Below the pieces are notes generated by a model that was given only the letters and a program-made list of their open reading frames with translations, searched no databases and was not told the origin of the DNA. Made by a program: the position numbers and the translations under genes. From contig CM055899.1 in the NCBI GenBank assembly GCA_029582155.1, forward strand, positions 72,283,719 to 72,347,718: DNA of 64,000 nt, written 5' to 3'. Below are positions 12,666 to 24,400 of this stretch, piece after piece. Source of the DNA: Panopea generosa. Its lineage: Eukaryota; Mollusca; Bivalvia; Adapedonta; Hiatellidae. Position 1 is the first letter of the stretch. Each line of letters opens with the position of its first letter.

Positions 12666-13075
12666 GGCTCCCATTTCACCAACATATTTTAAGTATACTG
12701 AAATCAGAGAAAAGCAGTCAGTTGATACTGATTTTAGACTGACTCCAGAAATACTGTATTTGGTCTTATTGACATTAATGAAAGGATATGTACCAGTACA
12801 AAACCAGTCCAAATTAAGATAAGTTCACAAGTAATAAAGTAAAACTTTAAAAATTTATGGTAAAACAGAAACCTTGCTCCTGTTTCACTTTAATAGTTAA
12901 AAACTTAAATCTAAGGAAAGCAACCAGATGATAACATGATTTTAGACTGGCTCAAGCATAAAATGCATTTGGTCACATTGACATTGATTAAAGAATATAT
13001 ATGTAACTATTCAAAATTAAGTTAAGTTTATAAGTATAAAGTAAAACTTAAAGAAATGTTGGTGAAACAGAAACC
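12666..13075. mobile_element. Two family E MITEs in head-to-tail tandem
   Basis: Copies at 12,666-12,873 and 12,874-13,075 each have inverted ends of the type GGCTCCTGTTTCAC / GTGAAACAGAAACC and the internal segment GATTTTAGACTGGCTC. They abut with almost no spacer. The sequences have diverged, so the pair is not recent. Confidence 0.7.
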
Positions 13076-13328
13076 TGAACCAAATATGCTTTTATAGTTG
13101 TATTTTGCTCATATTGTTTTGTTTATTTATTCGATTTTACAAAGTTTTTCCTTTGCTATATATGGAGTAGTTTGTATGTTCAATTTGTATGAATGAATTT
13201 CAACACCTGAGAGGTTATATATGGCCATCCAGTTTTGTTGGTGGAGAAAGGAAGCAAGTTACCTGAAAACATTTCTCACATGAAACATGCTGGGCTCAAA
13301 CTCAGGATCTCAGTGGTGAAAAAGTAAG

Positions 13329-13492
13329 TACTGTCAAACCTGGGAATTAGCAAAACTGGCCTTTTAAGACAGGTTGTTGCTTAATACAGGTGAATTTGCT
13401 TTGAAGGAATAGAAATGGGAAATAGCTTATATGGATGCTTTAGACAAGTGGCTGCTTAAATAGAGGTAACCGCCTACACAGGTTTGACTGTA
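13329..13492. mobile_element. Short inverted-repeat element, ACTGTCAAACCTG ends
   Basis: The left end ACTGTCAAACCTG and right end CAGGTTTGACTGT are inverted copies, and AAGCAGCC/GGCTGCTT-type blocks are subterminal. A related copy with the same right end lies at about 26,865-26,998. Confidence 0.65.
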
Positions 13493-13734
13493 ATCTTGAT
13501 AGAGGGCCTTTAACCAATTGACCATAGAGTTCTTGTAAAGTGTTTAGAGCCATTTTCAACAATTTTACAGAATGATGTCTGCTTGAAACAGTATTCAATT
13601 TCTGCCACAGTGGAGTATCATGTTGTAGAAACATGGTATGATATCCCATCCAGTCACATTATACTGATACTGGCCCGACCAGAACAAGAACTATCCTCTA
13701 AATGCTGTGCACCAAGTCAGGAAGCTTCTAGTAC

Positions 13735-13832
13735 TATGGTTCAAGTCTTCAAGGTATGACTCGATGAGGGATCAAACCCACGACCTCCGGCCTGTGTGGT
13801 GAATGCTCTACCACTAGACCACCCCTGCAGTT
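13735..13832 (-). mobile_element. tRNA-derived SINE head, family S3
   Basis: On the minus strand GGGTGGTCTAGTGGTAGAGC resembles a tRNA D-arm with box A, and GTCGTGGGTTTGATCCCTC is box B. The 3' side does not pair with the 5' acceptor strand, so it is not a functional tRNA. Relatives are at 21.7-21.9, 36.6-36.8 and 56.5 kb. Confidence 0.7.
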
Positions 13833-13997
13833 ATTAGGCAATAGAAAACCAGTAAGATAATAAAATTCCTGTCAGATGTTGATAAAAGTGCAGTTTTGGC
13901 AGTATTGAAATATATTTTCTATATATAGAAAAAAAACTAGGTCATGCTTTTCAACTTGCACTAAATAAGGTGTCATCAAAATACACATAGTAATTGT

Positions 13998-14450
13998 TTG
14001 CAAGTGGCAACTAATTTTTGGTATTGCCAACAGCTGTTATTTGGTATTACTGACAACTGTTATTTGTATAACCAACAACTTATTCGTATTACCAATAACT
14101 GTTATTTGGTATTACTGACATCTGTTATTTGTATTACCAACAACTGTTATTTGGTATTACTGACAACTGTTATTTGTATTACCAACAACTGTTATTTGGT
14201 ATTACTGACAACTGTTATTTGGTGTTACTGACAACTGTTATTTGTATTACCGACAACTGTTATTTGTATAATCAACTACTGCTATTTGGTATTACCTACA
14301 ACTGTTATTTGGTATTACTGACAACTGTTATTTAGTATTACTTGTTATTTGGTATTGCTGACAACTGTTATTTGTATTACCGACTACTGTTATTTGGTAT
14401 TACTGACTACTGTTATTTGTATTACCGACTACTGTTATTTGGTATTACCA
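13998..14450. repeat. Minisatellite of about 21 bp
   Basis: About 20 copies of units such as CAACTGTTATTTGGTATTAC with TGA or TGTA variants. The 77-, 68- and 67-codon plus-strand frames in it are translations of the repeat. Confidence 0.9.
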
Positions 14451-14679
14451 CTAGATTTATAAACACTCATCAGCTTGGCTTCCAACACAAACTCTTGTTC
14501 TGTAGATTGTGTGATGTAACAAACATGTTGTTATTTGTATTTTAAGTATGTGATAGTAACTCTTTATATGTGAATAATAAAACAACTAATTGTGAATTGG
14601 TACGTGTTATTTATACTGAAACATTAATAATGATCCGGTAATGGCAAGACTTGTATTTTGTTCTCATTTTTTATTTAGT

Positions 14680-15000
14680 AGCTCTTCTGAACTAAACTCA
14701 AAGTGAGCTATTATGATCACCTGTTGTCCATCATCAACTTTTTGTTGTGTTCGTCCATCGTCCTTGCATTAACCTTTTTCTTGTAGACACGATAGCACCT
14801 TCATTTTTCACTTACACAGCAGTTATATAACCACAAGATCTCAGACAAGTTTTTGAACCATGTATTATCCATTTGATTCCCAAATATAAGAAAATAAGTA
14901 CCCAAAATGACATTTTTTTGTTTCTATCAGGGGGAATATACTTCATAAAAGGAAACTATGGAAAACCAGTCCTGTCATTCTGTTATAATACGTACATAAT
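14680..15000 (-). mobile_element. Repeat family A, decayed 3' fragment, minus orientation
   Basis: The plus strand reads AAGTGAGCTATTATGATCAC and CTGTTGTCCATC, the reverse of the 3' end of the element at 19.1-20.4 kb (ACCAGGTGATCACAAAAGCT). The outer limit is unclear. Confidence 0.5.
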
Positions 15001-15351
15001 TATGGAATGATTTTTGTTCATTGATAATACTCGTACAGTAATTTATTATTATTTATGATGACCAAGTTATCCAAAGCTCTGTTAGCTTAACCACCTGTTA
15101 AGTGAATTTTGTAACTTCATTATTTTCTATACTTAATGATTTTATGGCAAATGTATGCATATTTTCATAACTTTCAATAAAATACATGTACTAGTAACCT
15201 AAAATGATATATACATGTACTAGTAACCTAAAATGATATATATTTCAAAATATCGTGATTTCAAAATATCAAGCTTTGAATAACTGGGCTGATAAGTGAT
15301 ATGTTGATTGTCCTGAATAAGAAAATGAACATGCTAACTACATTTTTTTTT

Positions 15352-15705
15352 TTTTAATTGGGTTTAATATGATTTACAATATATTTCAGGTTATACTTAT
15401 ATGGCATATCCAGTTTTATTGATGGAGGAAGAATGAATCTGAGTAGAACCACCTTCCTTCCACAAGTAACCGGCAAACTTTCTCACTTAAAGTTTTTGGA
15501 GCGAGCAATACTCGAACCTTTGACCTTAGGGGTGAGAAATAAGTGAGCTTATATCACTCAGCCACGGAGAACCCTAGAATTGTCCTTCCTCAAATAACTG
15601 GCAAACTTTCTCACATAAAGTTTTTTGAGCAAGCAGGACTTGAACCAACAATTTTAGTGATGATAGGTAAGTGATACTGAGACGGCACCTTAGACAAGTT
15701 GGCCA
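15352..15705 (-). mobile_element. Two SINE family S2 copies, minus orientation
   Basis: The block ATGGCATATCCAGTTTTATT, GTAGAACCACC, CAAACTTTCTCAC and the reversed box B (ACTCGAACC, then ACTTGAACC) occur twice in succession, from about 15,352 and about 15,580. The head on the minus strand is GCCAACTTGTCTAAGGTGCC, tRNA-Leu-like. Confidence 0.75.
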
Positions 15706-16079
15706 TATTAAGACAACGAGATGTTGTTGATGACATTGTTAGACTGAGTATATCTTTTGTAGCTGTTTTATACTGGTATCGTACATGAGAGCGTTACAGT
15801 TGCCAGACCAGTAAGACGTTAAGTTCTCGTGTTGGTAGATAGGGATTGACATGATAAGAAACGTAACAATCATTATATGAGCGACTCGACATTCAGCACC
15901 AAATCAGGTCCAACGAAATGTTTTTTGTCACCATGTAAGGAGTTGGATCGACCTACCAGATATCGCAAGAAAACCTGAATTTAGAGCCACTCACAGAAAG
16001 CTTGTCTCAAAACAACAGAAAATGGATGATTAAAACTTGACAATAATATTAATCATGCAAGTCTGACCAATTTTCTTAG

Positions 16080-16205
16080 TTTAGTTAAAACTTTTATTTA
16101 TTTTACTTTGATTGTGAAACATGTTATTACAACTTAGACAAATCATGCTCAAGGTCTTCTGGGTAGAACCAGTACTAAGCATAATGCGAAAAATGTGCAC
16201 CACTG
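16080..16205 (-). mobile_element. SINE family S3, tail fragment
   Basis: TTATTACAACTTAGACAAAT, CTTCTGGGTAGAACCAGTAC and TAAGCATA match the tail of the S3 copy at 21.7 kb. The tRNA-like head is missing. Confidence 0.55.
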
Positions 16206-17218
16206 GACCAAACACTCAAATTTCTTCAAAAGTACATGTATAAAAATGATAAAATAAATACAAACAATTGGAAGTAAATGCTATGGCACTTGTCCCAATG
16301 CCATATACTTTATTACTGAATACAATTAATTTCTAATTACATCTCAATAGATTTTTCAGAGAAGATCTAATTCACTTTCTAAAACATTCTAATTAAATTT
16401 CTCATTATGAAAGGGGCAATAATTCTGCGTTAAACAATGTTATCAAACTTGGTCCACTAATGGCAGTGGAGAAACTTGTGATATTTAATTGATGTACAAC
16501 TAGTATTTGTTTGTTTTTTCTCTTTCCAAAGTAGATGCAAAATTTTGGGCCTATGTAGATGCTGGGTTACAATATTTTAATTTCACACTTGCATGGATCT
16601 GTGAAAATTTATCAAAGTTGCCAAGTGTCCCTTTAAACAAGAAATTATTATTTCAAATATTACAATAATTTAAAAGATAAGATATTAAAGCTTTTTTATT
16701 TCAAGAAGGTTAAAAGATTATCCAAATTGTCATAGTTAGAAATGTACGCAGTTTTCATCCATTTGATTGAAATTTTTTGAAATAACTTGATATTTTGAGA
16801 GTAACTGGTTTTGACATATTGTATATTTTATTAACATGTGGCTATGGAATGGATTTTTTCATTTATATTTAAAGTAAACTGCAACCGGTGGTTATTATTA
16901 AAGGTTCAACAGCTTAAAGGATGCAACACACAATTTACCTCTGTATTGGTGCCAGATAAATGCAAAACAGGACATGCTGGTGTTAATAAAGTACATTTAA
17001 AATACAAGAAGTGAACCTGCCTGTTTGAACATAATAATAATCACATTCTCACCTTGCATGTACATGAATTACATGTAAGTAAATAGTCATATTTTCCTAA
17101 ATAAAGAAGGTAATCAGTTTGGGTCAAATGTCAGTTGTATTTATATGTTACTTATTACTGACTTTAATATATAAAGAGACTGATATCAATGGGGTTTGGA
17201 TTAAATTATGCAACGGTA
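16206..17218. other. Stretch without recognisable feature
   Basis: I see no exon, long inverted repeat or tandem array here, only AT-rich sequence. Confidence 0.5.
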
Positions 17219-17440
17219 CTCCCAGGCCAAGTGGTCTAAGCGATGTTTAGCATCACTTACCTCCGGGTCGTGGGTTCATCAGCCAAGCCTGAAAGAAAAT
17301 GTGCCAGTTACTTCTGGAAGGACAGTGGTTCTACTTGGATTCATTCTGAGGTCTTCCTCCTCCAATAATACGGGATATACCACATAGAACCAGTTATGTG
17401 TTAAATGTTTTAAGGGAATTGGGTAAATATGGCACACTTA
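17219..17440 (+). mobile_element. SINE family S2, plus orientation
   Basis: The head GGCCAAGTGGTCTAAGCGAT is tRNA-Leu-like; GGGTCGTGGGTTCATC stands at box B. The body TGCCAGTTACTTCTGGAAGG and CTGAGGTCTTCCTCC is the family's conserved middle. It is the clearest plus-strand member. Confidence 0.8.
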
Positions 17441-19130
17441 AAACATATTATTTTATTCATTATTGAGTTTAACAAATCTAGAAGTAAACTTTCAAAGGAT
17501 TTTTGTGTTCAATTTAAATCTAAACATTTTCCAACAGCGTGTTTAGAATAGAAGTGAGGGATGGACAACATCAACAGCTGGCTACATGATTATCTCAGTC
17601 CAGCTGTTTGGACTGAGCAAAATATTAATTTATCTTTTGCTCGCTCAAGGGAAGCTATTCTGTTCATTAATCGTCCTGTGACTGTCGGATTGTGTGTGCA
17701 ATTTTAATTGACTTGAACTAAATTAATACCATAGATCATAGCAGTTCTTGAAGTCACAAAATTGGATACATGTATGGCGTTTGAATCTTCAAAAATTACA
17801 TTAATTGGTCAGGTATGAACTCTGGTACCCACAAAAAATAGTAGTTATACAACCATAGTATCTCCGACAAGTTTTGAGCAAGCCCTCTAAGATAATGTAG
17901 TCAGAGTTGTGGTCCATGAATCATCAATGCTGCATTACTTTTACTTGTATTGGTGATCTCTCTGGTTCCAGAGTGAATCTTGTTAATCTCCAGAGAGGTC
18001 CCAAATTTCAAGTGGTGGTCCAAGTATATCTTTTCCACCATTTAATAGGTTGTTCAGGAAATCTCGGAGGAGATAGGGGTATTTAATAACAACTCGATGT
18101 ACATAATATAATATTATACAGGGTAATATTCATATAAGCAGTGTCCAGCCTGGAGGATAGAAAAAAACGAATCAATGCCATTGTATCTATTCAGTTCAAT
18201 TTTATTTATAGAATACATTTTGAACTATCATGATTAAATAAACAGGTACTAATATAAACGGGCTTGACACACATTATGAATAATTATGAAGTAAATTCAA
18301 TCTGATTACCTTGTGTAATATGATGGTTACAAACTTGACAGTTGCATGTCTTTCACCTGTGGTAATCATCACTGCGTTACAGGCAAAGTTCAGACAACTA
18401 CAGTGATGTGTCAATTGCAAAAGAATATCAAACCATCAAAATGTTCAAATTTCTGGGAAGATCATTTGGATGCTATGCTTATAAAGTTATATAATCACCT
18501 GAGAAAGGTCAATTTAGTGTTATAAAGTGATGCTACTGGTGGATTATAAGAGCATGTTGGATCCTGCAGCTTTACATGTATATTTAATATAGCTTTCTCA
18601 ACTGTATGGTCCTTTCAAGTGGGACCGTTTTTCATTTCAATGTCAGACATAATTTGTATTAATTGCAAAACACATCATTAAAAAATAGTCAACTTTGTTG
18701 TTCCGAAGACCATGCATTTATTTGAAAGCTTTCACTAGTCTATTTTCTGTGATCTTGAATATTGGATTGCTCTTCTTACCAAATTTTTACACACATTTGC
18801 TGATGACCCTAGAATTTAGACTGTCTGATAGCAAACATGCCCACAATTCTGTTTTACATTCTATTTAAACAGACATGTTTACAATCCTAGATTTACACTG
18901 TACATTTAATTAAACATATTAAAAACAAATGCTAAAGTATAGATTTTTACAAAAACATTTGCTTGCAATCCTAGGTTTACATTGCATTTAAAATAGAAGA
19001 GTAAAACATTTGGGTGATTTAATAAATATCCTTACAATCCTGTTTACAGTTTTTAAACATGTTCAAAATTCAAGAGCATATATTTTTTTGAAATAAACAT
19101 GCTAACTATCCCAGATTTACAGAATTTAAA
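17441..19130. other. Stretch without recognisable gene
   Basis: AT-rich sequence with weak self-similarity (CCTAGATTTACA-type segments recur from 18.8 to 19.1 kb and resume at 20.5 kb on the far side of the family A element). No exon or domain is supported. Confidence 0.5.
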
Positions 19131-20437
19131 GCAAGAGGACCAAGATGGCCCTATATCGCTCACCTGACTGACCTTGAGTCACCCAACTTAGGTAGATTGT
19201 ATAATACATGTACACTCAAAATTCCAGAAAAAATGAGATTGGCAAGTAGTTAGAATTTTGATTTGTTTTCAAGATGTAACAGATGCGTAGAAGAGTTCAA
19301 ACTTGGTAGATGTTCACACATGGTAAATGTCAGTGAAATTACATCGAAATCAAGTCAGTAGATTCTGACAAGAAGGCCTTTGAAGTTTTTACTATAGCTG
19401 CCTATATAGTAAACTAGCACCTCATTATGTTAAATAATCACAATGGCTTGAACAAACTTGGGAAAGGGTCACCCAAGGAACATTTTTGCGAAATTGTTTT
19501 AAAATTGATCTGGTGGTTTCTGACAAGAAGATTTTTTAAGTTTTTATTATAGCTTATATAGTATACTAACCCCATCCCCTGGCCGCCATGTTTTTTGACG
19601 AATCACTACAGTTTGAACAAACTTGGTGAAGGGTCCTCCAAGGAACATTTCTGTGAAATTATTTTAAAATCGAGCCAATAGTTTCTGATGAGAAGATTTT
19701 TTAAGTTTTTAATAATTAAACTTGCCCCGCCGCCTGGTGGTCATGTTTTTTGACAAATCAAGATGGCTTGAACAAACATGGTAGAGGGTCACCCAAGGAA
19801 CATTTCTGTGAAATTATATTAAAAATGAACCAGTAGTTTCTGACAAGAAGATTTTTTAAGTTTTTACTATAGCTTATATAGTAAATTAACCTCACCCCCT
19901 GGCTGCCATGTTTTTTGACGAATCAAGATGGCTTGAACAAACTTGGTAATGGGTTACTCAAGGAACATTTCTGTGAAATTATTTCAAAATCGTGCCAGTA
20001 GTTTCTGACAAGAAGATTTTTTAAGTTTTTACTATAGCTTATATAGTAAAATAACCCCACTCCCTGGCCGCCATGTTTTTGGTGAATCAAGATGGCTTGA
20101 ACAAACTTGGTAGAGGATCACCCAAGGAACATTTCTGTTAAATTATTTTAAAATCGAGCCAATAGTTTCTGACAAAAAGATTTTTTAATTTTTTACTAAT
20201 TAAACTTGCACTGCCCCCTGGCAGCCATATTTTTTTATTAATCAAGATGGCTTGAACAAACTTGGTAGAGGGTCACCCAAGGAACATTTCTGTGAAATTA
20301 TATAAAAATTGGCCCAGTGGTTCCAGAGGAGAAGTTATTAGCAGCTTAAAGTTAATGACAGAAGACAGACAACAGACAACAGACACCAGGTGATCACAAA
20401 AGCTCACCTATGAGCCTTCAGCTCAGGTGAGCTAAAA
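19131..20437 (+). mobile_element. Repeat family A, complete-looking element with internal repeats of about 165 bp
   Basis: It starts GCAAGAGGACCAAGATGGCC with GCTCACCTGA and ends GAGCCTTCAGCTCAGGTGAG CTAAAA, so 5' and 3' subterminal blocks are inverted copies (CTCACCTGA / TCAGGTGAG). About five internal tandem copies of a 165-bp unit carry AAGGAACATTTCTGTGAAAT, CAAGAAGATTTTTTAAG and GGCCGCCATGTTTTTTGACG. There is no open frame of note. Bivalve pearl-type or Helitron-related elements with a satellite core are the closest known architecture; assignment is inference. Confidence 0.75.
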
Positions 20438-21102
20438 ATGTACAAAATTTAAAAGAGTATTTTTGTGTGTGTTAAGTATGCTTACAATCTTAGATTTTCA
20501 GTTGTATTTAAACATACTCAAAGTTTAACATTCACATTTTTTTTTGTACCTACATGACATTGTACACATGATTATAATCCTAAAGAATCATTTTCAATAC
20601 TAAACCTGTTGGCAGTCCTTAATTTTTACTATTTGATATTAAACATGTTCAAAAATTGTAATTCACAACCAATATCTAGTACACATGTTTACAATCTTAC
20701 ATTAACACTAATAAAATATATTTAATACTTGAAAATCCTAGAATTTCTTATATTAAATCAACAATCCCAAAGACAAATAATATTTACAGACTATTGCTGA
20801 TAAGAATATTTACCTGTCATCTTACACAATTTTCCCCCGAAACATTTAGAAAATATCCACCAGTTGCAATACATAAAAAAATTTATATACATGTAAATAC
20901 TGGAGATGTAAATATATACAAAAACACATATTCCTTACTCACCATTACATGTTAATCACCACATTACTTAATATATGATTGCAAGTATGTGCTGATCCAT
21001 GTGAGTTAACTGCTATTTGTGATGCTGCCTTTAATTATTTGGAAAAAAGTATTGAAGTTAAAAATTTAAATAAATAAAAAATACATAAATCTGACCAGTA
21101 CT
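20438..21102. other. Downstream flank of the SPAG5-like gene
   Basis: AT-rich sequence lying 3' of the minus-strand stop. It should contain the 3' UTR, but I find no clear minus-strand AATAAA near the stop. Confidence 0.4.
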
Positions 21103-21402
21103 TCACCATCTTAAAGTCTTATGTGCTTTTGATTCAGTGACCGGTTTCTCGCGATTAAATGCAGAAACAGACTCCTGTCCATCAATCAGCCGTACCAGCC
21201 TCCGTAATTCTGTGTTCTGAGCAACAGCCTGATTTGTTGCCATCACACCTCGTATTACGTCCACCAGCTCATCAAAGCGACACACTTCAGCATCCGCCTT
21301 TTTCCAGTTATCCTCCAGCTTCTGGATGCGTCTTGCCGCTTTTGAACTGATTTCATCTATTTGTTCTTCCTTCTGCAGGAGCTGATTACGGTATTTATCC
21401 AC
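21103..21402 (-). CDS. SPAG5: SPAG5-like exon 21, C-terminus and stop
   Basis: Acceptor ATCCATAG, stop TGA at 21,105-21,103. Reads VDKYRNQLLQKEEQIDEISS, then LEDNWKKADAEVCRFDELV and ELRRLVRLIDG, the part that best matches human astrin's C-terminus. The last 25 residues (to KAHKTLRW) extend beyond the human end. Confidence 0.93.
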   Translation of the reverse strand: MDKYRNQLLQKEEQIDEISSKAARRIQKLEDNWKKADAEVCRFDELVDVIRGVMATNQAVAQNTELRRLVRLIDGQESVSAFNREKPVTESKAHKTLRW

Positions 21403-24400
21403 CTATGGATGATCAACATTAATGCAATTATGGATTAGAGATAATACATAATCTTATAATGTGCTTCCTCCAGGGTACCAGTAATTATTCTAGACTTGTT
21501 CATTATATTATTACTCGACAATGATATATTAAACATATAATTTTTGTAACATACATTTATACACAATTTTAACACAATTTATGGTATAGACTAAACTGTT
21601 ATATGGTGTCCAGTTTTATTAGTTCAGCAAGACTCTTTACATATATACATGAAATGTGGAAAGAAGCACTATTTTTCACAAATAAGTGGCAAGCTTTCTG
21701 ATGTCTATATAATAAATTTAAACTTATTTATTTAATTCAATTGTGAAACAAATTATTACAAATTATACAAAACACACTGGAAGTCTTCCTGGGTAGCAGT
21801 AATAAGCATACATGGAAAAAGTTTCTTGCTCAATGACACCACACATAGCTGTGGCGGAGGATCGAACCCACGACCCTCCAACCATGGGGCTGATGCTCTA
21901 CCACTTTATCAGGTGCTCCACAATGTATTAGACATATAAAGAGTTCAGTAGTAAATATACTTAATCGTGAAGATGAGTTAAATATTTCTCTACAGTATAA
22001 CAATACTTTATGATACTTATCAATTCTTTTATTGTTGATTTTTTTAAATAGGATTTTAAGTATTTTTCAACACATGACATACTATATATGGCATATCCAG
22101 AGTATAACTGCCATAAAGTTCTCACATAAAGTTTTAGTACCAAATTGTACACGACCGAAGAGATGAGCAGTGAGAGGTTTAGTGGACTGCAGATGACTGC
22201 CACAGAGGACACTCTTCAAATTTAAATGCACAAAATTGAATTTAAGGACGGTGAAAACGAACCATAAAATCTGCACCTGGAGGACATTCCATGTGTCTTT
22301 ATAAATAGATATGAGCTCAATTTGAGAATGGTCCAATTTTCTATAACCTGTGAGTCATTCTAACAGTTTGGGCTGTATAAAGAGCTTTAGAATTTAAAGT
22401 GATGCACAATACTCTCATTTATTCAACAACTATGATTTCACAGTTTTACATCAGACCTGTTAAATGACAACCATTTTGAAACTTTTACCATTATACAGGT
22501 ACATTTATTTCAGGTTCAGAACATGAAACATAAATTACAAAATCTCAGCATATATTTACCTTCTTCTGAAGAAGTAGAATATCCTTCTGTGATCTGATAT
22601 CCATGTTGACACTAGCTGTGTTGGAAGTCTGTCCTGCTGGAATTGACAGTGACTCTATCTGCTTCAACAGATCACCTATCTGCTCATTTAGCAGCTCTTT
22701 CTCTCCATCCAAACTCTGCACCTTCCCACGCAGCTGACGGATCTCTAGTTGCTGCCGCTGAAACAGTACAAATTAATTGCATGTATAATGGAGATAATAT
22801 AGCAAGGCTTGAAGTTTCAAACATTTTTATTGAATGCTTATTATCAAATAAATGTCAAGGTTAGTTTATTAAATCCAACTAATCCAGATCAAATGCTCAC
22901 TTGCTATGGTGAGTGGACCAATGGTATTTTCCAACTCTGCGCAGGCCAGTATTTATAATGATTCTGAAGAAATAATTTTTTTTACCTAAGTTTTGATTTT
23001 TTTTCTGAAACTTCTTTCGAGTTTTCAATACATTTTACCAATATCATGTGTTAGACTGTTTAGAAAAGAAATGCTCAACTTAAGTAAATATTTGTTAGTA
23101 TCATTTAAAAGGCTGTATGAATACTTGCCATGGACATTAACTTAACAACTGCTAGTTTGTAAGATATTACTGAGGATGAGGATGATTGTAATAATGTAAA
23201 AGATGGTGTTAAAAATGAGGGTATTGTAAATGATGCAAAACAGGCTAAAATAATATAGTAAGGCCTAAAAGGGACTCTGGTTGCCGTACTTGTAAACATA
23301 ACCGCTTACATTATAATATCACACATTGTACTTTACCATGAGTATAGATCTGTTGAAAGGTCAAAATCATAGGATGTATTCAAAATTTCAGATCTGAGAA
23401 TTTTCACAATACCATGCATTGAGGATTTAGCACCATTTTTTACTACATAAAATGTATATGGCATCCACTGTTATTTTTGTTGGCGGAGAAACTTCCGATC
23501 CATGTACATGTTTATTAATCTATTCATATGTATCTGAGTAGGACCAAATTCTCAACAATTGACACACAATTTTATTCATTTAAAATCAATGGGAATGGGT
23601 AAACCCCTGTTTTAAACCCACAATCTCATGATTTTGACTTGCACCATCAGTGAACTACCTTAACTTCTGCCTCCTGCTCAATGAATCTCCCAAAGTTTTC
23701 GCTCATTTCCTCCAATTTTTCCTGCAGTTGTTTTGCCATGTTTTTGTTCTTGTCCAACTCAGAATGTTTAACATCCAGCTCTGCCTGTAGACGTCTCTCT
23801 GTGTACTCGAATTGTGACACACGACAATTCAGGTCATCACTGAAAAATAATCAATACAATTACATGTATGTATCAATTTCCTTCCAAAACGCACATTTTG
23901 GTCATGATTTATAAAGCATCTAGTAATACAGCTATTGTTTTGTGATTTTGTGACAAACTTAACTTTATAATATATTATTTCACATTTTGGAATAAATATG
24001 CAGCATACTGCCCAGTATATATATTTGTGTTATATTTTGAGTTTCAGAAATACATGTGTGTATGAATTTGGATAAATGATAAGTAAGTGCCATTTTATGC
24101 AGTTAAAATGGAGAGTGAAAACTTCAGAATGAATTTAAGTTTAACCACCATCATTCAGTAAGTAACTACATTTCTCCAACTTTGTTGTATAATGTTATAT
24201 TTCGTCTTAAAAACAACAACAAATGAGAGCCATGATCAAACTCAATGGTTGTCATCACACTACTTACTTTTCTGATCTAACATCCTGAAGCGTGGACCTT
24301 AGGGCTTTCTCAATCAGATGAGCTGTTCTTATTATTTTCATAAAAACATCAGACACTTTTGTCAGCTGTACAGGAAGTCCAACCTCTTGGTCAGACGACT

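Noticed and set aside
13745-13832. Possible tRNA gene on the minus strand
   Set aside because: Boxes A and B are good, but the 3' side cannot pair with the 5' acceptor strand and the same head occurs in other S3 SINE copies.
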